DNA from: Xanthostigma xanthostigma
Taxonomy: Eukaryota > Arthropoda > Insecta > Raphidioptera > Raphidiidae
Length of the DNA: 64,000 nucleotides
Assembly (NCBI GenBank): GCA_963575645.1
Contig: OY754466.1
Coordinates: forward strand, 35,310,001-35,374,000
Direction of reading: 5' to 3'
Shown: piece after piece, positions 1 to 12,701 of the stretch
How positions within the stretch are numbered: the first letter of the stretch is position 1
Layout of the letters: every line of letters begins with the position of its first letter
Notes under the pieces: generated by a model
What the model was told of the DNA's origin: nothing
Seen by the model: only the letters and a program-made list of their open reading frames with translations
Database searches by the model: none
Translations under genes and position numbers: made by a program

Positions 1-1065
1 TAGCTTCGTGTGCCAAAGCAGAGAACGCAGAATGACCATGAACTATCTGAATTCCCTCTCGAACAAAGATGTATCGTATAAGAGGTAAACTACATATCAT
101 CGTAGGTAGCACACACTGGTTATAGAACACTCGGATTGGTAAATAATATACTTTCAATCCATTTGTCATGTATCGAACACCTAAATTCAACAAGCTTTTT
201 TAAAAATTCCGAGTGTATTCATTTAAATATACATGTATTATGAAAGTATTAAATAGTTACCTACACGTTCCCCGTAACTATGGGTCAGTACGATTACTTT
301 GTGACCCTTCGATATTAAACATTGTGAAAGATTAAATATATGTTCCTCGACTCCACCCATATTTGGATAAAAAAAATCAGATGCCATACTGGGAAAGAAA
401 AATACCAATTAAAATTTCGTAGTAAATACAGAATATAACTGATAAAAGCTATAGTTGAAGTTAGAATTAGAATTAAATGTAATGGTCAACATTGTGATCT
501 GTCTTGTAGTTGAGGTTAGAAAAAAATCAAACCTAAATACAATAACTTAAAAAACATACCATATTCTATGATGCATTGTTAAAAAGAGACTACGGCAATA
601 TAATTTTGGTCATTAACACTCAAAATAAAACAACACATAACAGAATTTCATTGTCAACAATAGTCAACAACGACTTTGACAGATCGTGAACGAAATGTGT
701 CAAAATCGAGAGCAAGGTTATGGGAGAAAAAACTCGACTGTAGGTATTTTCGAAAATAGTCGATTAGATACACGTTCGTTATCCGAAGGGAATGACATTA
801 AAGATGGCGTTGTAGTGAAGTTTTGAACAAATATGTTAGATATTTTTTTAATTTGATTAATATTAATGCGTATTTATATTAATAAGATTTATATGAAATG
901 ATATTTTTAATGTGCAGTGTGTTAAGGTGCATTTATTTTCTTTCAATCACAACGTATTGAATAAACGAAAGTTAATTGCATAGTCTGTTTCGCAATAAGG
1001 TCAAGCATTTAGAAAATTGTAACACTATTTTCCAGTTTCTAATTTCACATTATTTTATTGTAAAC
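1..1065. other. Upstream region of ARL5, no gene seen
   Basis: AT-rich sequence with no convincing coding frame or repeat. The last few hundred bases presumably hold the promoter and 5' UTR of the ARL5 gene that starts at 1066; no core promoter motif could be assigned with confidence. Confidence 0.4.
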
Positions 1066-3887
1066 ATGGGGTTACTGTTCTCAAAACTATGGAGCCTTTT
1101 TGGAAACGAAGGTACCTAGGTTGAAAATATATATTTTTTTAATATAATCTACCATACGCAAATTCATTTAAAGCAGTGATTTTTTCAATTTGATTTTTTT
1201 TAGAACATAAAATAGTTATGGTTGGTTTAGACAATGCTGGAAAAACTACAATTTTATATCAGTTTCTTATGAATGAAGTTGTACATACGAGTCCTACGAT
1301 TGGATCTAATGTCGAAGAGGTAGTTTGGAAAAACATACATTTTATTATGTGGGACCTAGGGGGTCAGCAATCTCTTCGGGCAGCTTGGAGTACATATTAT
1401 ACAAATACAGAGGTAAGAGGTCCTTTACAAAATAAGTATAATGTTCTGACGTAACATGTTTCAATAAAAAATCCATCAAATGATATCAGTTTTAAAATAT
1501 GTTATGAGTCATCAAGATTTTCAGGGAACATTTTACCAGATGTTTTATTTTACTGTATTTTTTCATAACTAATGAGAGAATTTTGTTCGTTTCAGTTTGT
1601 TATTATGGTAATAGACTCGACAGATCGAGAACGTTTAGCTGTAATTAGAGAAGAACTTTATCGTATGTTAGCACATGAAGAATTATCAAAAGCTAGCTTA
1701 CTTATATATGCCAATAAACAGGTAATTATTAATTTAAAAATTGTCATTTTAATGTCGTAGCTTCAAGACATTTCAACAATATCTACGTTTGCCATAAAAT
1801 TAATTGCATTTCTCACATATTAATTACAAGTTAAATGACAATGATAATAATACATTATTTTTTTCATAGAAACTAGCCAAAATGTGTAGCTGGTAATTTT
1901 TAATAATCATTGTGCAATTCTGTATATAATGTATATTTTTAGGATCTGAAAGGGTCAATGACTGCGGCTGAAATCTCAAGTCAGTTAGATTTAACGTCAA
2001 TCAAACAACAACAGTGGCACATACAGTCCTGTTGTGCGTTGACGGGAGAGGGGTGAGTTATCCAAAATATTATCTACGCTTGTTTAACATTTTTATATTT
2101 GCATATAACTTATAAACGACGAACTGATAACACACTATAGTGAATATTCATTCCAAACAAAGGCGTGCCCAATCAAAGATAACGATTTTTGATTTCTGAT
2201 CGCAAAATAGTTTTTGATTTTTATTTATTTTTTTTTACTTGCATTTCACAAAGAAATACGACTAAATATTTCTTATAGTTAAAAAGTTATAATCTCTTGT
2301 TTATCTTTTTTAAACGTGTTACAAAATAGATGCAGAAAAAATTATATTCTTTGATGGTAATGCTTATCTTGTGATTTATACGGGCCGAATGTAATCATGT
2401 CTTACATTCAATACTGTGATTTGACACCGAAATGTTTTATTGAATTTTTAACCCTGAGTTGTGTTAACCTTTCGAATTGATAAGACAATTCGGTTCACTT
2501 ACTTTAATCCGTCATCAATCGACCAATTTAATTCTTATATTGCGTATTTACATTATTAATAAATTTTTTGAAGTCAAAACTAAATTATATTACAACAAAC
2601 ATCGTCCTAAAACAGAGGTATAAACAAATTTTAACTCAAGAACGACTTTTTTATGAAAAGTCCATTCGCGATCTAATTTTTCAAAAATGAAGACAAAAAG
2701 TAATTGTCCTATAAAAATAAAGTAGGCACAACCACACAATACAAGTAAACGAAGAACACTGTCGATATATCATGTTAGTAAAAATGACAAAACTGCGCCT
2801 GACGATAACATAAATAAGGACGAAAATTTAGGTTTTTTTATCTCCGGGGAAGTCAGTGATTACCATAGTGTTTCAATGTTCTCTTCGTTCTCTACATTAG
2901 TCCTAAATGTTAGATCCATGTTCTTTCAAAGGTCCATGTTAATAAAAATTGTTTTCAAAGGGAACAATAATCTTAATTGCCCAAAAAATATTATGTGATT
3001 TATTTAAATTTCACAAGGAAATTGCTCTTAAAATAACCAAATTTACTACTGGGGCTTTCTTTATATGAAAAAAATGCAACCTTACACTATGAGTACAGAA
3101 GAGGACATCTTGGTGTACTGGTTAGCGTGCTAGTCTTTGGATCAAACTGTCATGGATTTGAATCCCAGCTCCGCCGCTCATGGATCTGTCGTAGCGTTTA
3201 ATTTAATTTGATGTTATTAAATGTAATTTTCACTACCATCCAATTTCTCCAACACATTACATAAATACAAAATTTCGCAAAATGAACTTTCTCCTAACGT
3301 TTATAGCCGACACGTCTGACAGTAAACAAAAGGACATTGTTAATTTTTAGTGATATGAGGGAACGCAGTAAAATTATACGATTCTAAGGTTAAGTATACC
3401 TGTGTAACTTGATTGCAAAAGGATATGTTTAGTAGATTATAGATTTAGTGTCGTAATTGCGAGGTTTGACATCAGTGAGTTTGATCAGGTACACGAGCCG
3501 TGTTACACAATATCATTATGTATGTATCTCCTATATTCTATAATATAGCTAATTTTCACTTAATTTTCAAAATTTTTGACAGTTCACTTTTGAACAAATG
3601 TCACTTTTAATAGTAGGTTATAAAAAAACAACTGACAGACGAACAGTGATTTACTGTAGAATTGAGATAACGCGACAGGTTTTGTTTTACTTTACCGCAC
3701 TATAAAATAATATGTTGTAAATTGCAGTTATGACGCGGTTAGTTTAAAATTTACAGTGTCTTATGAAGTAATAATCTAGTTGGCCTAGTAACTTCCTGGC
3801 TGTTATACATAAAAGTGAAAGTGTTGGTTCTGTTACAGATTATACCAAGGCTTAGAGTGGATTGTGAGCCGCTTAAAACGGAAATGA
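1066..3887 (+). CDS. Arl5: ADP-ribosylation factor-like protein 5 (ARL5), five exons
   Basis: Small ARF-family GTPase; ARL5 proteins are known to act at the trans-Golgi, where they help recruit the GARP tether. Exons are 1066-1111, 1204-1412, 1596-1721, 1943-2052 and 3839-3887, all with GT...AG introns. They join in frame to 179 codons plus stop, the usual ARL5 length. Visible motifs are Gly2 after Met1 (myristoylation site), the P-loop GLDNAGKT at residues 23-30, WDLGGQ at 65-70 with the catalytic Gln70, and NKQD at 125-128, split across the exon 3/4 junction. The stretch MLAHEEL and the C-terminal end LKRK also fit ARL5. Residue 71 is Gln where I recall Glu in vertebrate ARL5. The last intron (1.8 kb) carries a tRNA-like SINE. 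The gene looks intact. Confidence 0.96.
3100..3260 (+). repeat. tRNA-derived SINE-like sequence
   Basis: An A-box-like TGGTGTACTGG at 3111-3121 is followed about 43 bases later by a B-box-like GATTTGAATCC at 3155-3165, the layout of an internal RNA polymerase III promoter. No clover-leaf can be closed, so this is a tRNA-derived repeat rather than a tRNA gene. It lies in ARL5 intron 4. Ends are approximate. Confidence 0.5.
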
Positions 3888-6800
3888 CAGCTCGACTTAA
3901 GTGATAGGAGATAAATTAACTCATCTTAAACATCGACGTGCGTGCGTCAAGTCCATTGACTCATTTGTAAAGACATATAAATACTATTAAATAATAATAA
4001 GAACCTTGACTTACCTGTATCAGTGCTGTATGGATAACAGAATTAATTGGTGATACCAATCTCATTTAATGTGTCGCTGATAATAATTAACTAAACCGAA
4101 CGATGCTCGTTGTGGAGAATGTGACACGACTGCTCGGAAATTGCTGAGGTGATCGTATTTTCATTCTTGGCTAAGATAGAATTTGTCAGTTCAAATGGCT
4201 GCGGGACACAGAGCGTAAAAGAGATAACGTGTTTATTTTTAAGAATTCACGTTTTATTTTATGTGCCAAAAACAAACAGATATTTTTGTACTTCGAAATA
4301 ATACTAAAGTAGAGTGACACGTCTTATTTTGGCCGCGAATGGCAAGACATTAAACGGACCTTTCAACGAAACTGTCCACTTGTTTTGCTTTATTACTGCG
4401 CTACTCTTTCGTCTGATATACAAAAATATAGTGCACCCTGTGGACACACAGACAAGTTAGTGTCATAAATGTGCAAATGTCTAGATCCACCATTGGGTTG
4501 AGGTTATGTTATTTTAAACAATGTTTAGCATAAGATAATGCGTTTTAACAGCTTTTATTGACGTTTGACAGCTGACAGATGTTTCGTTGCCTTGGGAATA
4601 CATAAATTTAAATTCATATAAAAACAGGCAGCTATTACAAATCGGATAATAAGATATTACTTACTGAACAGAATTAATCGGATTTTAAATGCTTACTTTA
4701 TTAGACTACAGTTCACCAATTTGTATACCTAATTAAAGATTGAATAGTTTATAGTAGTGACCCCCAATTATTTTTCCTGTGGATCCCTTTCAAAATATTG
4801 TCGACTTTTCGCGGTCTTGAAAACTTAAGCTCCCCTCCAACTCCTGCTACCCCCTTCCACCTGTTACCAACTCCCCTACTTCTAGACTACTTGCTTTGCT
4901 TATAAAACTTTTCTTTGGAATCTATTATCTTATGCTCAAAATACAATCGATACCGGGAAATGAAGTGGATAAAATATCGAATAAAAAATTTAAATATGAT
5001 ATTAATTGGTGTCTGATCTCTAATTATTTTCTGAAAATATTCATCACGGTCCGTGAAAAACTTGCCTGCTGTTCGGAAACCGATCACAGTCCGCCATTTG
5101 GTGATCACTGATTTATAGTTTGTTAACTCGCAAAAATATTGTAACTCTGATTGATAAATAATATACGATCATCTTAGGAATTTATTTCGGATTTGTAATT
5201 TTTGTTATATCTATAAAATGGTTCTCCAATTTTTTATTTTTCTGCCACTTCGAGCACCAGTTGGAACGGACAGCTATTCCGATGAAATGTATTTTTCAAT
5301 AAAAGCAGATGTGCGATCTTAAAAAATATTATTAGTGTATATAATTTACAGAACCGATACACAACTTTTAAACGGGTATTTGTCAATTATTATATTGTTA
5401 AATAGATATGACTTTTAAATTATATCAAAATATACACACTAATAACTTCATTGCAGCCTTATTTTATTATATCTGAAACACAGCTCTACTGGGCAGGCTA
5501 AAATTACAAATGTGATTATTGTCGAGCGTCTACAATCTACAAATGTGTTTTCTGCATACACTTTGTAATTTAAATTCTCGATATGGAACAACTATTAGTG
5601 AATTTGCCCGTATTAAGAGTATTATAATATATTCAAATCGGGAAATTCTTGTTTACTATACCCACAACCTTGAGTGTAGCTAAACGTGATTATCGAGTAG
5701 AATAACAAGCAAAAATAAAATAAAATTCACATTACATAGTCCAATATTTCATTTTATGAATCGCTTTAAATAAATAACCAAATGAATCAACTGAAGGTTA
5801 TGTTGTCATAAAGAAACGTGTTATGTTTGTAAAGTGGATTGAAAATATTTTGCGTAACTAGATATCAACCAAAGTGTAAATAAAATTAAATACCCTGCAA
5901 TGTTTATAGGTTTTAAATTATTTTTTCCTGACGACTAGTTGGCCGTTCCAAATAAATGAAAATGGACATGTATTTCATTTTTTTTATCATTATCATTGAC
6001 TATTTTTATTTGATCATATTCTAGGAATGTTTTTTATTCTTAGGGCATGATTAAAAATAACAATATAATGTAACTACATATATATTTTCGGTTGTAAATT
6101 TTATTGTTATGGATTATTAAGAAATGTATCTATTGCATAATATATAAGACAGAAGTATTGCTCATTATGAAGTCAATACATAAAGCATCTGACCGATTTT
6201 CTTTTATGTGATATATGCAGGCAAAGAATATTAAGAGCTATCGATATATATAGAATAATTTTTAAGGTATTTTTTGTTTTTAATGTGATAGTTATCCCAA
6301 GAGAAAATATCAAATCTTAAATGCCACATTCGAGGCGTCATTTAGAATAACATTGGCCATAGATCGTAGTGATGTCGATATTTTAAAGTTACCCAAAAGT
6401 CATTACTTTATTAGATCCGAAAGTGCGATTACTCATAGTGAAAAAATAATGGTTACCTCGATTACTAGTAGCCGAGTATTTATTCGTTCTCTTTTCCGTC
6501 AGCCACTATTACAGGCATGACCTTGATATTGATACCTAGCGTTGCGATCTTGAAGATCTCTGTTGGCATGTGTCATATGACTACTCGTTTAACTGCTTCT
6601 TGGAGCATGTTGCGTGTAGCCATCAAAATATAGAATACTATAAGTACTGCCTGTAATCGATAACGAATGCAAAATAACATTTAGTCCTGATACTCAAAAG
6701 TAATAATTTATGTTTGACATCACAATTACGTCCGAAAGACCTATTCAGATCTGTTGTCACGACAACAAGAATATGAAACTGTTATTTCAAAAACTTTTTA

Positions 6801-7086
6801 GCCAGTGGACTTGGTTGACTTTCTAAATAATAAAATAATTTTATTGTCAGAATATTAAGTTATCAATTGCTTGATTATTATGTTAAATTAATGCCGTGCT
6901 GCTGCCTATAGTGAGTTTTTCAAACTCGTTATCATGCTTCAAATCTATTGTAAATTCAGTATGCAGATGTTTTTATTTTCAAATTTAACCCTAATTTTTA
7001 TTACGGTTAAATTTTCAAAAAGCGTGCTTCAGCAACGCTTAAAAATACATATCTGCCGCGCTGACGGTTGAATGTAACTGGAATTT
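3888..7086. other. Intergenic, no gene recognised
   Basis: Long AT-rich stretch downstream of ARL5. Short open frames (for example 4887-5111 on both strands) show no recognisable family or splice structure. No transposon ends were recognised. Confidence 0.4.
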
Positions 7087-7492
7087 AAGGCCGCTACATA
7101 TGAGGCTGGTTTTGCCGCTGGAATCGTTGCTGGGACTTGTGCTGGTTGGCGCGCTGGCTGCAGGCTTGCGTGCGTGATCACAAGATAGATTTCAAAATTA
7201 GAGTCGGGGCTATTTTCCTTGCTTGTTTTGATCAAGAACCAATCAGGAAACAGTATCTTGTCACATGGGCAAACGCCAACAAACAAACATGGCGTCAAAG
7301 TGTGTGCTCTGTTCACAGACTGTCACTTTGCGTGCACCAAACCCATCTACAAAACAGGCTTCAATACACGCATCGTGAGAAGCGGACACACAAAAGCCAT
7401 CACGAACCCAGCGCCACAACAAGCTTGAAACGTAGCAGCCAAATCTAGTAAGGAATCTAGTGTCAAAACCAGCCTCGTGTGCAGCGACCTTT
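7087..7492. mobile_element. MITE family A, copy 1
   Basis: Terminal inverted repeats begin AAGGCCGCTACATATGAGG on the left and read CCTCGTGTGCAGCGACCTT on the right, followed inward by the shared GCTGGTTTTG. Two further copies (18645-18972 and 44709-45174) share the ends and internal sequence, so this is a dispersed non-autonomous element. The open frames at 7029-7448 are parts of it, not genes. No target-site duplication could be fixed. Confidence 0.8.
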
Positions 7493-7629
7493 AGTTATTG
7501 CAAATGGCTCCCAGAATATATTTTTATATAATTTCATATGTTCATACTAAAACAATTGACTTCAGACACGCTACCATTAGACAAATCAAATCTTTTTTCG
7601 AGTTTGTTCATTTTCATACTAGACCAATC

Positions 7630-8426
7630 CCCAGACTCGTATAATCGATTTAAAAATGTGCAAATTTATATCACGCCAATTATTGAATAAATGGGCTCAA
7701 ACCAGCTGAAACTTGAAGCATTCGATTTTATGACCTTGGATTCTGAATAGTGGTCATTAGAAAAACTACACATGACTTTTCGCGTTCTGTTCTCTGTTTC
7801 CGACCCTAATCTTAATTTATATTGAAGATCTGGTTGGTCAATGCTTGATATAAAATGCTGAGATGTTACGGAGTTCCAAATACGAAACTACGAATAATCT
7901 AATAGTTCTTCACGACCAATTCCAAGATAATTTTATCGGACGTTAAACATTGATGTCTTCGATTATTGTCTGTTTAAAACAACTCTGATTCCAATATAAG
8001 TCATCGATAACATCTCTGCTGAAATGCTTGAATGTCACAGACAAATGCCATTTTTTCATTCTTTGTCTCGTAACTGTTTTTTTAATGAGAAAAACTCATA
8101 GGATTTCATTTGTATTAGAGTGAACAAAAAATGGTACTTTTTGGTGATTTTTGAGTGTAGTCAAACTTTGATTCACCTGATCTCCAAAACAAACTAGCGT
8201 TACAAGTTCATTTTTTTTTTTTTTTTGTTATTTTCAAGCAAACAAAATAGTTCAATAAAATAGTATTGAATAGTTTTGTCGGATTTCGCGATAGGGTCGG
8301 AGATAGGGCGCAAAAGGTGAAAAGTCATATTTATTCATAATTTTCCCATTCCCTCCCTCTCGAAATTCAAATTGGAATGAGCCCATTTATCGAATAATTT
8401 ACTCATTTTTATTTAGGTCTGGAGAC
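7630..8426. mobile_element. Possible degenerate inverted-repeat element
   Basis: AAATGGGCTCA at about 7688 is mirrored by TGAGCCCATTT at about 8378. The similarity continues imperfectly outward to CCAGAC near 7632 and GTCTGG near 8419. This suggests an old element of about 0.8 kb; the ends are uncertain. Confidence 0.3.
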
Positions 8427-9426
8427 TAGCCTATACCGATCGATACAAAAAAAAAATATTTATAAATTTTCTCATATTGAGAAATAAATGGTTGTGTTTA
8501 TATTCATGAACATGTTTAAATAATTTCGGTCAGTGGTTTTGGAACACAAAAATGGTGTACAAAGAGTGTTACGTTTTGTTTGAAAATCGCCTTTCATAAA
8601 ATTCCGATATCACTGATTTCTGTATTATACATAATCACATGTAAAAAAAAATACTTTAGGTAATAATGCTAAAATGGCATTTTATTGTTGAAAAAAATTG
8701 TACATTTGCTTTTAATTTTTATTTCGTCATAAATAGTAAGTTTTAATTTTCTTTTAATCCTTTGAATGAAACAGTTAATGTTCATATTTCTATCTTGAAA
8801 ATATTTTATATACCTAAAGTCACATTAATTGTTGGACTTTACAATTCATCGGTGACACCGCAAGACCGCTAAACGTTACTCTGCAATCGCTCTACAGTTT
8901 TACGATGAAAATAACTCTTTTACGTAAAGTAACAAAATGGGTTACGGACAAATGTTACGTTTAAATTTACTTTCAAACACTTATGTGATGTTGCAGCATA
9001 ACTTGACCCGGTATTGCAAAGTGACCTTTAGTGGTTTTATCACCGACGAAATGAAGCTTTATAGTCAAATAAGAATTGAAACAAGCCAGGAAAAAAGACA
9101 GTCAAACAACAATTGTTTGTCGTAGATTGTAGCTTTTATGAATTCACTGTCTGAAAAGTACAATATAAATAAAGACCTGCGTATGGTTTAGTGAAATTTT
9201 ACTAATTCGTCGTGTTTTCAATTATAAAATATCCACTTGCATTGTTTATTCCTTTTTCTATTAATTTAAATCAAAGTAGTCTTAAAACGTAATTCCGCAG
9301 CAAACCAGAGCCAATAGCCGCGCTAGTGGCATTCGTGTGTGAATTTGGAAGCAATTCAAACACTTTGCAAACGTTCTAATGTGATGTACTACTCTTCGAA
9401 CAAATGTAAGTTAAGACCACGAAAAT
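8427..9426. other. Intergenic, no gene recognised
   Basis: AT-rich sequence. One 62-codon frame at 8937-9125 has no recognisable features. Confidence 0.35.
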
Positions 9427-9667
9427 CTGTAACTAGGAGACCTAGCTTCCTATGCTTGCTGTTTCGAGTTGGATCGTTTTCTGGCGCACGCGAGATGGCA
9501 CTGGGAAAACTTCGATTCATTCCACCTGTTTTCGCCATAGTTACCAAAGTTGTTTAACTTCACAGACACTACCCACATGTAAGCCATGAACAGTAGCTGA
9601 CGCCATATTGGTTCATGCGACAGATATCTGTCCACCGCTACACTTGAGCTGGGTCTCCTGGTTACAG
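9427..9667. mobile_element. MITE family B, copy 1
   Basis: Ends are CTGTAACTAGGAGACC on the left and GGTCTCCTGGTTACAG on the right. The interior matches a second copy at 56985-57265 almost throughout, for example TTTTCTGGCGCACGCGAG and ATGCGACAGATATC. Comparing the two copies suggests the true end extends outward to CATGAAGT. Open frames here are incidental. Confidence 0.75.
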
Positions 9668-9736
9668 ACTTCATGGTTAAGAGCAACGATTGAGTTGGAA
9701 AAAATGGAAATACGTTCGATGACGTTGTATACACTT

Positions 9737-10287
9737 AAGGCTTCTCTCATAGTGGAAGTGTGGACGTGCAAATATTTTAAAAGGACGGAAACGCACGAAT
9801 AATAAATTGCGAACCATCCTAGTCGCATGCTTTAGATACACGCTCTCACGCTATCATCGGCTCAGTTTGTACATACACGTGCGTAAACTTGCGATCATAT
9901 AGTATTTAGTTTGGATTTTTGCATCAATTATCAAAATAGACGTTCCGTGTGAGGAATTGAATCTCGAAAGTTACAATATTTGGTTAGCTTGGCACGTACT
10001 GTATGCAAAATGTGATAAAACATTCGGAAGTAACTAAAAAACTGTCTCTCGTTATTCCTTAAATCTTCTCAAATGCGCTGAAATTCAAGATTTTTTTTCT
10101 TTTTCGTAAATCAGTCACCCACATTTTTCTCTTGCGGACTCTTCGCCTCTTTAGAAAGATATTTTCTGTTCGCATGAAACTGCAGTCAGTATGCGATATC
10201 GATGGATGTATACCGACGTCCAAAAATTCGTGCGTTTCCGCGCGTTCAAAAATTTGCAACTCACGCTTCCACTGTAAGAGAAGCCTA
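9737..10287. repeat. Foldback (long inverted repeat)
   Basis: The left arm (9737-9800, starting AAGGCTTCTCT) is the imperfect reverse complement of the right arm (10227-10287, ending AGAGAAGCCT). Both contain CGGAAACGCACGAAT or its complement. The spacer is about 430 bases with no recognised content. Confidence 0.65.
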
Positions 10288-11802
10288 ACACAACACTTAA
10301 AACAACGGTTCCGAATATATCGGAGCACACGTATCTTTGGTTGCGTTGTGTCTTCGATTTGTGCGCGGGTTTATAGTAGGGAACAAAGTAATGACTTTGT
10401 AATATTTTCCACAGTTTTTGGCTATCAATAAATCTATTCAGATTTTTGGTTGCAGACAAGATATTGAATTTCTAAGTTTTAAGGCCAGGATTATTTGGCC
10501 CAGTACAAATTCATTTTTTAAATTTATTAAAAAATTAAAAATTCACTTGATGTTTTTACCAGTTCTGGGATTAGAACCGGGGGACACCCAATTGAGTTGA
10601 TAATTGAACATATGTCTGCAATACATGCCTATAGGTATTCCATAAGTTTTTAAGGGGCGTAACTGATTAGTTCTATCTCTGCTAGCCGTTTTTAAAAATA
10701 TGTTGCGGACGTAATGAATCATTTTACGCATTCAAGTTGACTCGTGTTAAGTGTACAAGGTTCAATGTTCATGACCACAAGACAAAACGGTATATGTTGA
10801 ATTTGTGATAAAATAAGATTAAGAAAAACAATTGAATCATCCAATTCGCTTAAATAGCCAGTGGACGCTAATTACGTCAGCTATAGAGCGTCTATAATTT
10901 TGAATATCGGCATGTAGTCTACTTTTTTTGCAATGAAAAGAGTAATGCCTGTCACACCCAACGAAATTGGTTCAGTATTTTACATTTTAAGTAAAGTAGA
11001 TTGATGAATTTAATCTGCGAGAGACAGTAAATTCATTAGTTTTCTGTTGACTGTTCCAGCTGATAACTTGAAGTATTCGAAAATCGTTAGAAGGTATCTT
11101 TAGAAAGTCAAAACAGTTCCTAAAAAATAATTTCAAATTGCTGTGCCAAATAACTAATACGATGGTACAGTTCATCGAAACTGAACATGTTATACAAATA
11201 TCATAACGTTGTGAATCAGTTTCGATGGATGTCATCAATGGAATACAACAATAACTGTTTCAACATAAGTTTATTAGACGATTTTATTATTATCAAACAA
11301 TAATCATAGTAAGTATTATATATAAATATTTTAAAAAAACATTTACTAACTACAATGCAAATGTAAATATTAAAGAACAGTAACACTTAAATATTAAATA
11401 TAATATTATTACAGAACAGTTTGTTTATAATTTTATTTGTCAATGATTTCCATTTTTTTCATTGTACATCCTATATTGTCAATATTCATTTTAAATCACA
11501 TAATAACAGTAACATTTCATCTTAAAAACTACTAGCAAACCACAACAGTGGTTTTTATTATCTGAGTTTTGGTAATTTTTATAGATTTAAATAGCTTAAT
11601 AGCTATGGAAAGATTACAAAGATAATGCAATAGTTTATCGGCAACTGGTCAGGCCATTAACATTTAAAAAAAAAATTCAATAGTTTGCGCACGCTGTTGA
11701 AAAAATAACGAATAGGGAAGAACAATAGATGGACATGTATGTAATATTCCGATATTGCCAGTTTCCTCATCTAACTGTAGTTCAGCAATCAAGTACATCT
11801 TA
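10288..11802. other. Intergenic, no gene recognised
   Basis: No coding frame with family features. The motif GGGATTAGAACC at about 10569 resembles a reversed B-box, but no matching A-box was found, so no RNA gene is called. Confidence 0.35.
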
Positions 11803-12274
11803 GGGTGCGTTCCGATATGCACTGGGAGCACTGTACAGTGTGACGTCAATTCAGTATACTGTGAAGCCGTTCCTTTATAGCCAGTAATACTGGTTACTAT
11901 TTAAAACGGAACGCACTCCAGTATACTGTCAGCATCGTTTTTTGATGCAGTTTTCAAATGAGCGTATTAAAGATTTCTAATTAAATAAGCTCAATTTTTG
12001 CAAATTTTCCATTATTTTCAGAAGTCCAAAATAATTTCAGAATTTTTAATGTCAACTGTTTAGCACTCAAGCGGCTTTGACTGATCACGTGATCAAAGTA
12101 CTGGCGAATACCTTACCTCGAAAACGCCAGTGCTCGCAGTAGAAATATATGGTTATTTATGACGTCATATATTTCCCTAGGGTACTGCGCCAGTATACTG
12201 GCGTTCATAACGGAACGAATTTTTCTACAGTAAGAGCACTGGGCAGTGCTCCCAGTGTATATCGGAACGCACCC
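11803..12274. mobile_element. PIF/Harbinger-type MITE with TTA duplication
   Basis: Inverted ends GGGTGCGTTCCGATATGCAC and its near-complement finishing in GGAACGCACCC are flanked on both sides by TTA (11800-11802 and 12275-12277). That is the TWA-type target duplication of PIF/Harbinger transposons. The interior is rich in CCAGTATACTG-like repeats and holds no transposase frame. Confidence 0.8.
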
Positions 12275-12701
12275 TTAGTAACTTCGCCACTTCTGCGCAT
12301 ACTTTTATTTCGGCGGCTAATGTTTTTATACGACTCTTGATAATGAACCGAAACATTCATTTTTGATAACGCGCGAACATGAATACTTCCTATTGGTCAA
12401 TATTCATTTTCGACGCGTGCGCAAAGTAGACGAAATCCATAAACAGTTGAAATAGCGATATCCCTCTGCGCCGTGATGTTTTCTGAACGAGTCTACTCCA
12501 TATACTAGCAATATAGGAGTATTGCATATATGTAGATGGGTCGATTAATTTTTAAAAAATCACGATCAATAAATGTGTAAACTGTCAACTAATGAACTGA
12601 TATATAAAAGTATAAAAAATATGTAAAAGTATAAAGAATAAATGTATAAATGCCCGCATTAGAAAACAATCTGATGAAGTTTATACAAGTCAGTATAAAT
12701 C
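12275..12701. other. 3' flank of the PRXL2-like gene
   Basis: AT-rich sequence between the MITE and the stop codon of the minus-strand gene. It presumably includes that gene's 3' UTR. No clear polyadenylation signal was assigned. Confidence 0.35.

Noticed and set aside
7029-7448. Overlapping frames of 69-103 codons
   Set aside because: They lie inside a MITE present in at least three copies, and their frames are not conserved between copies.
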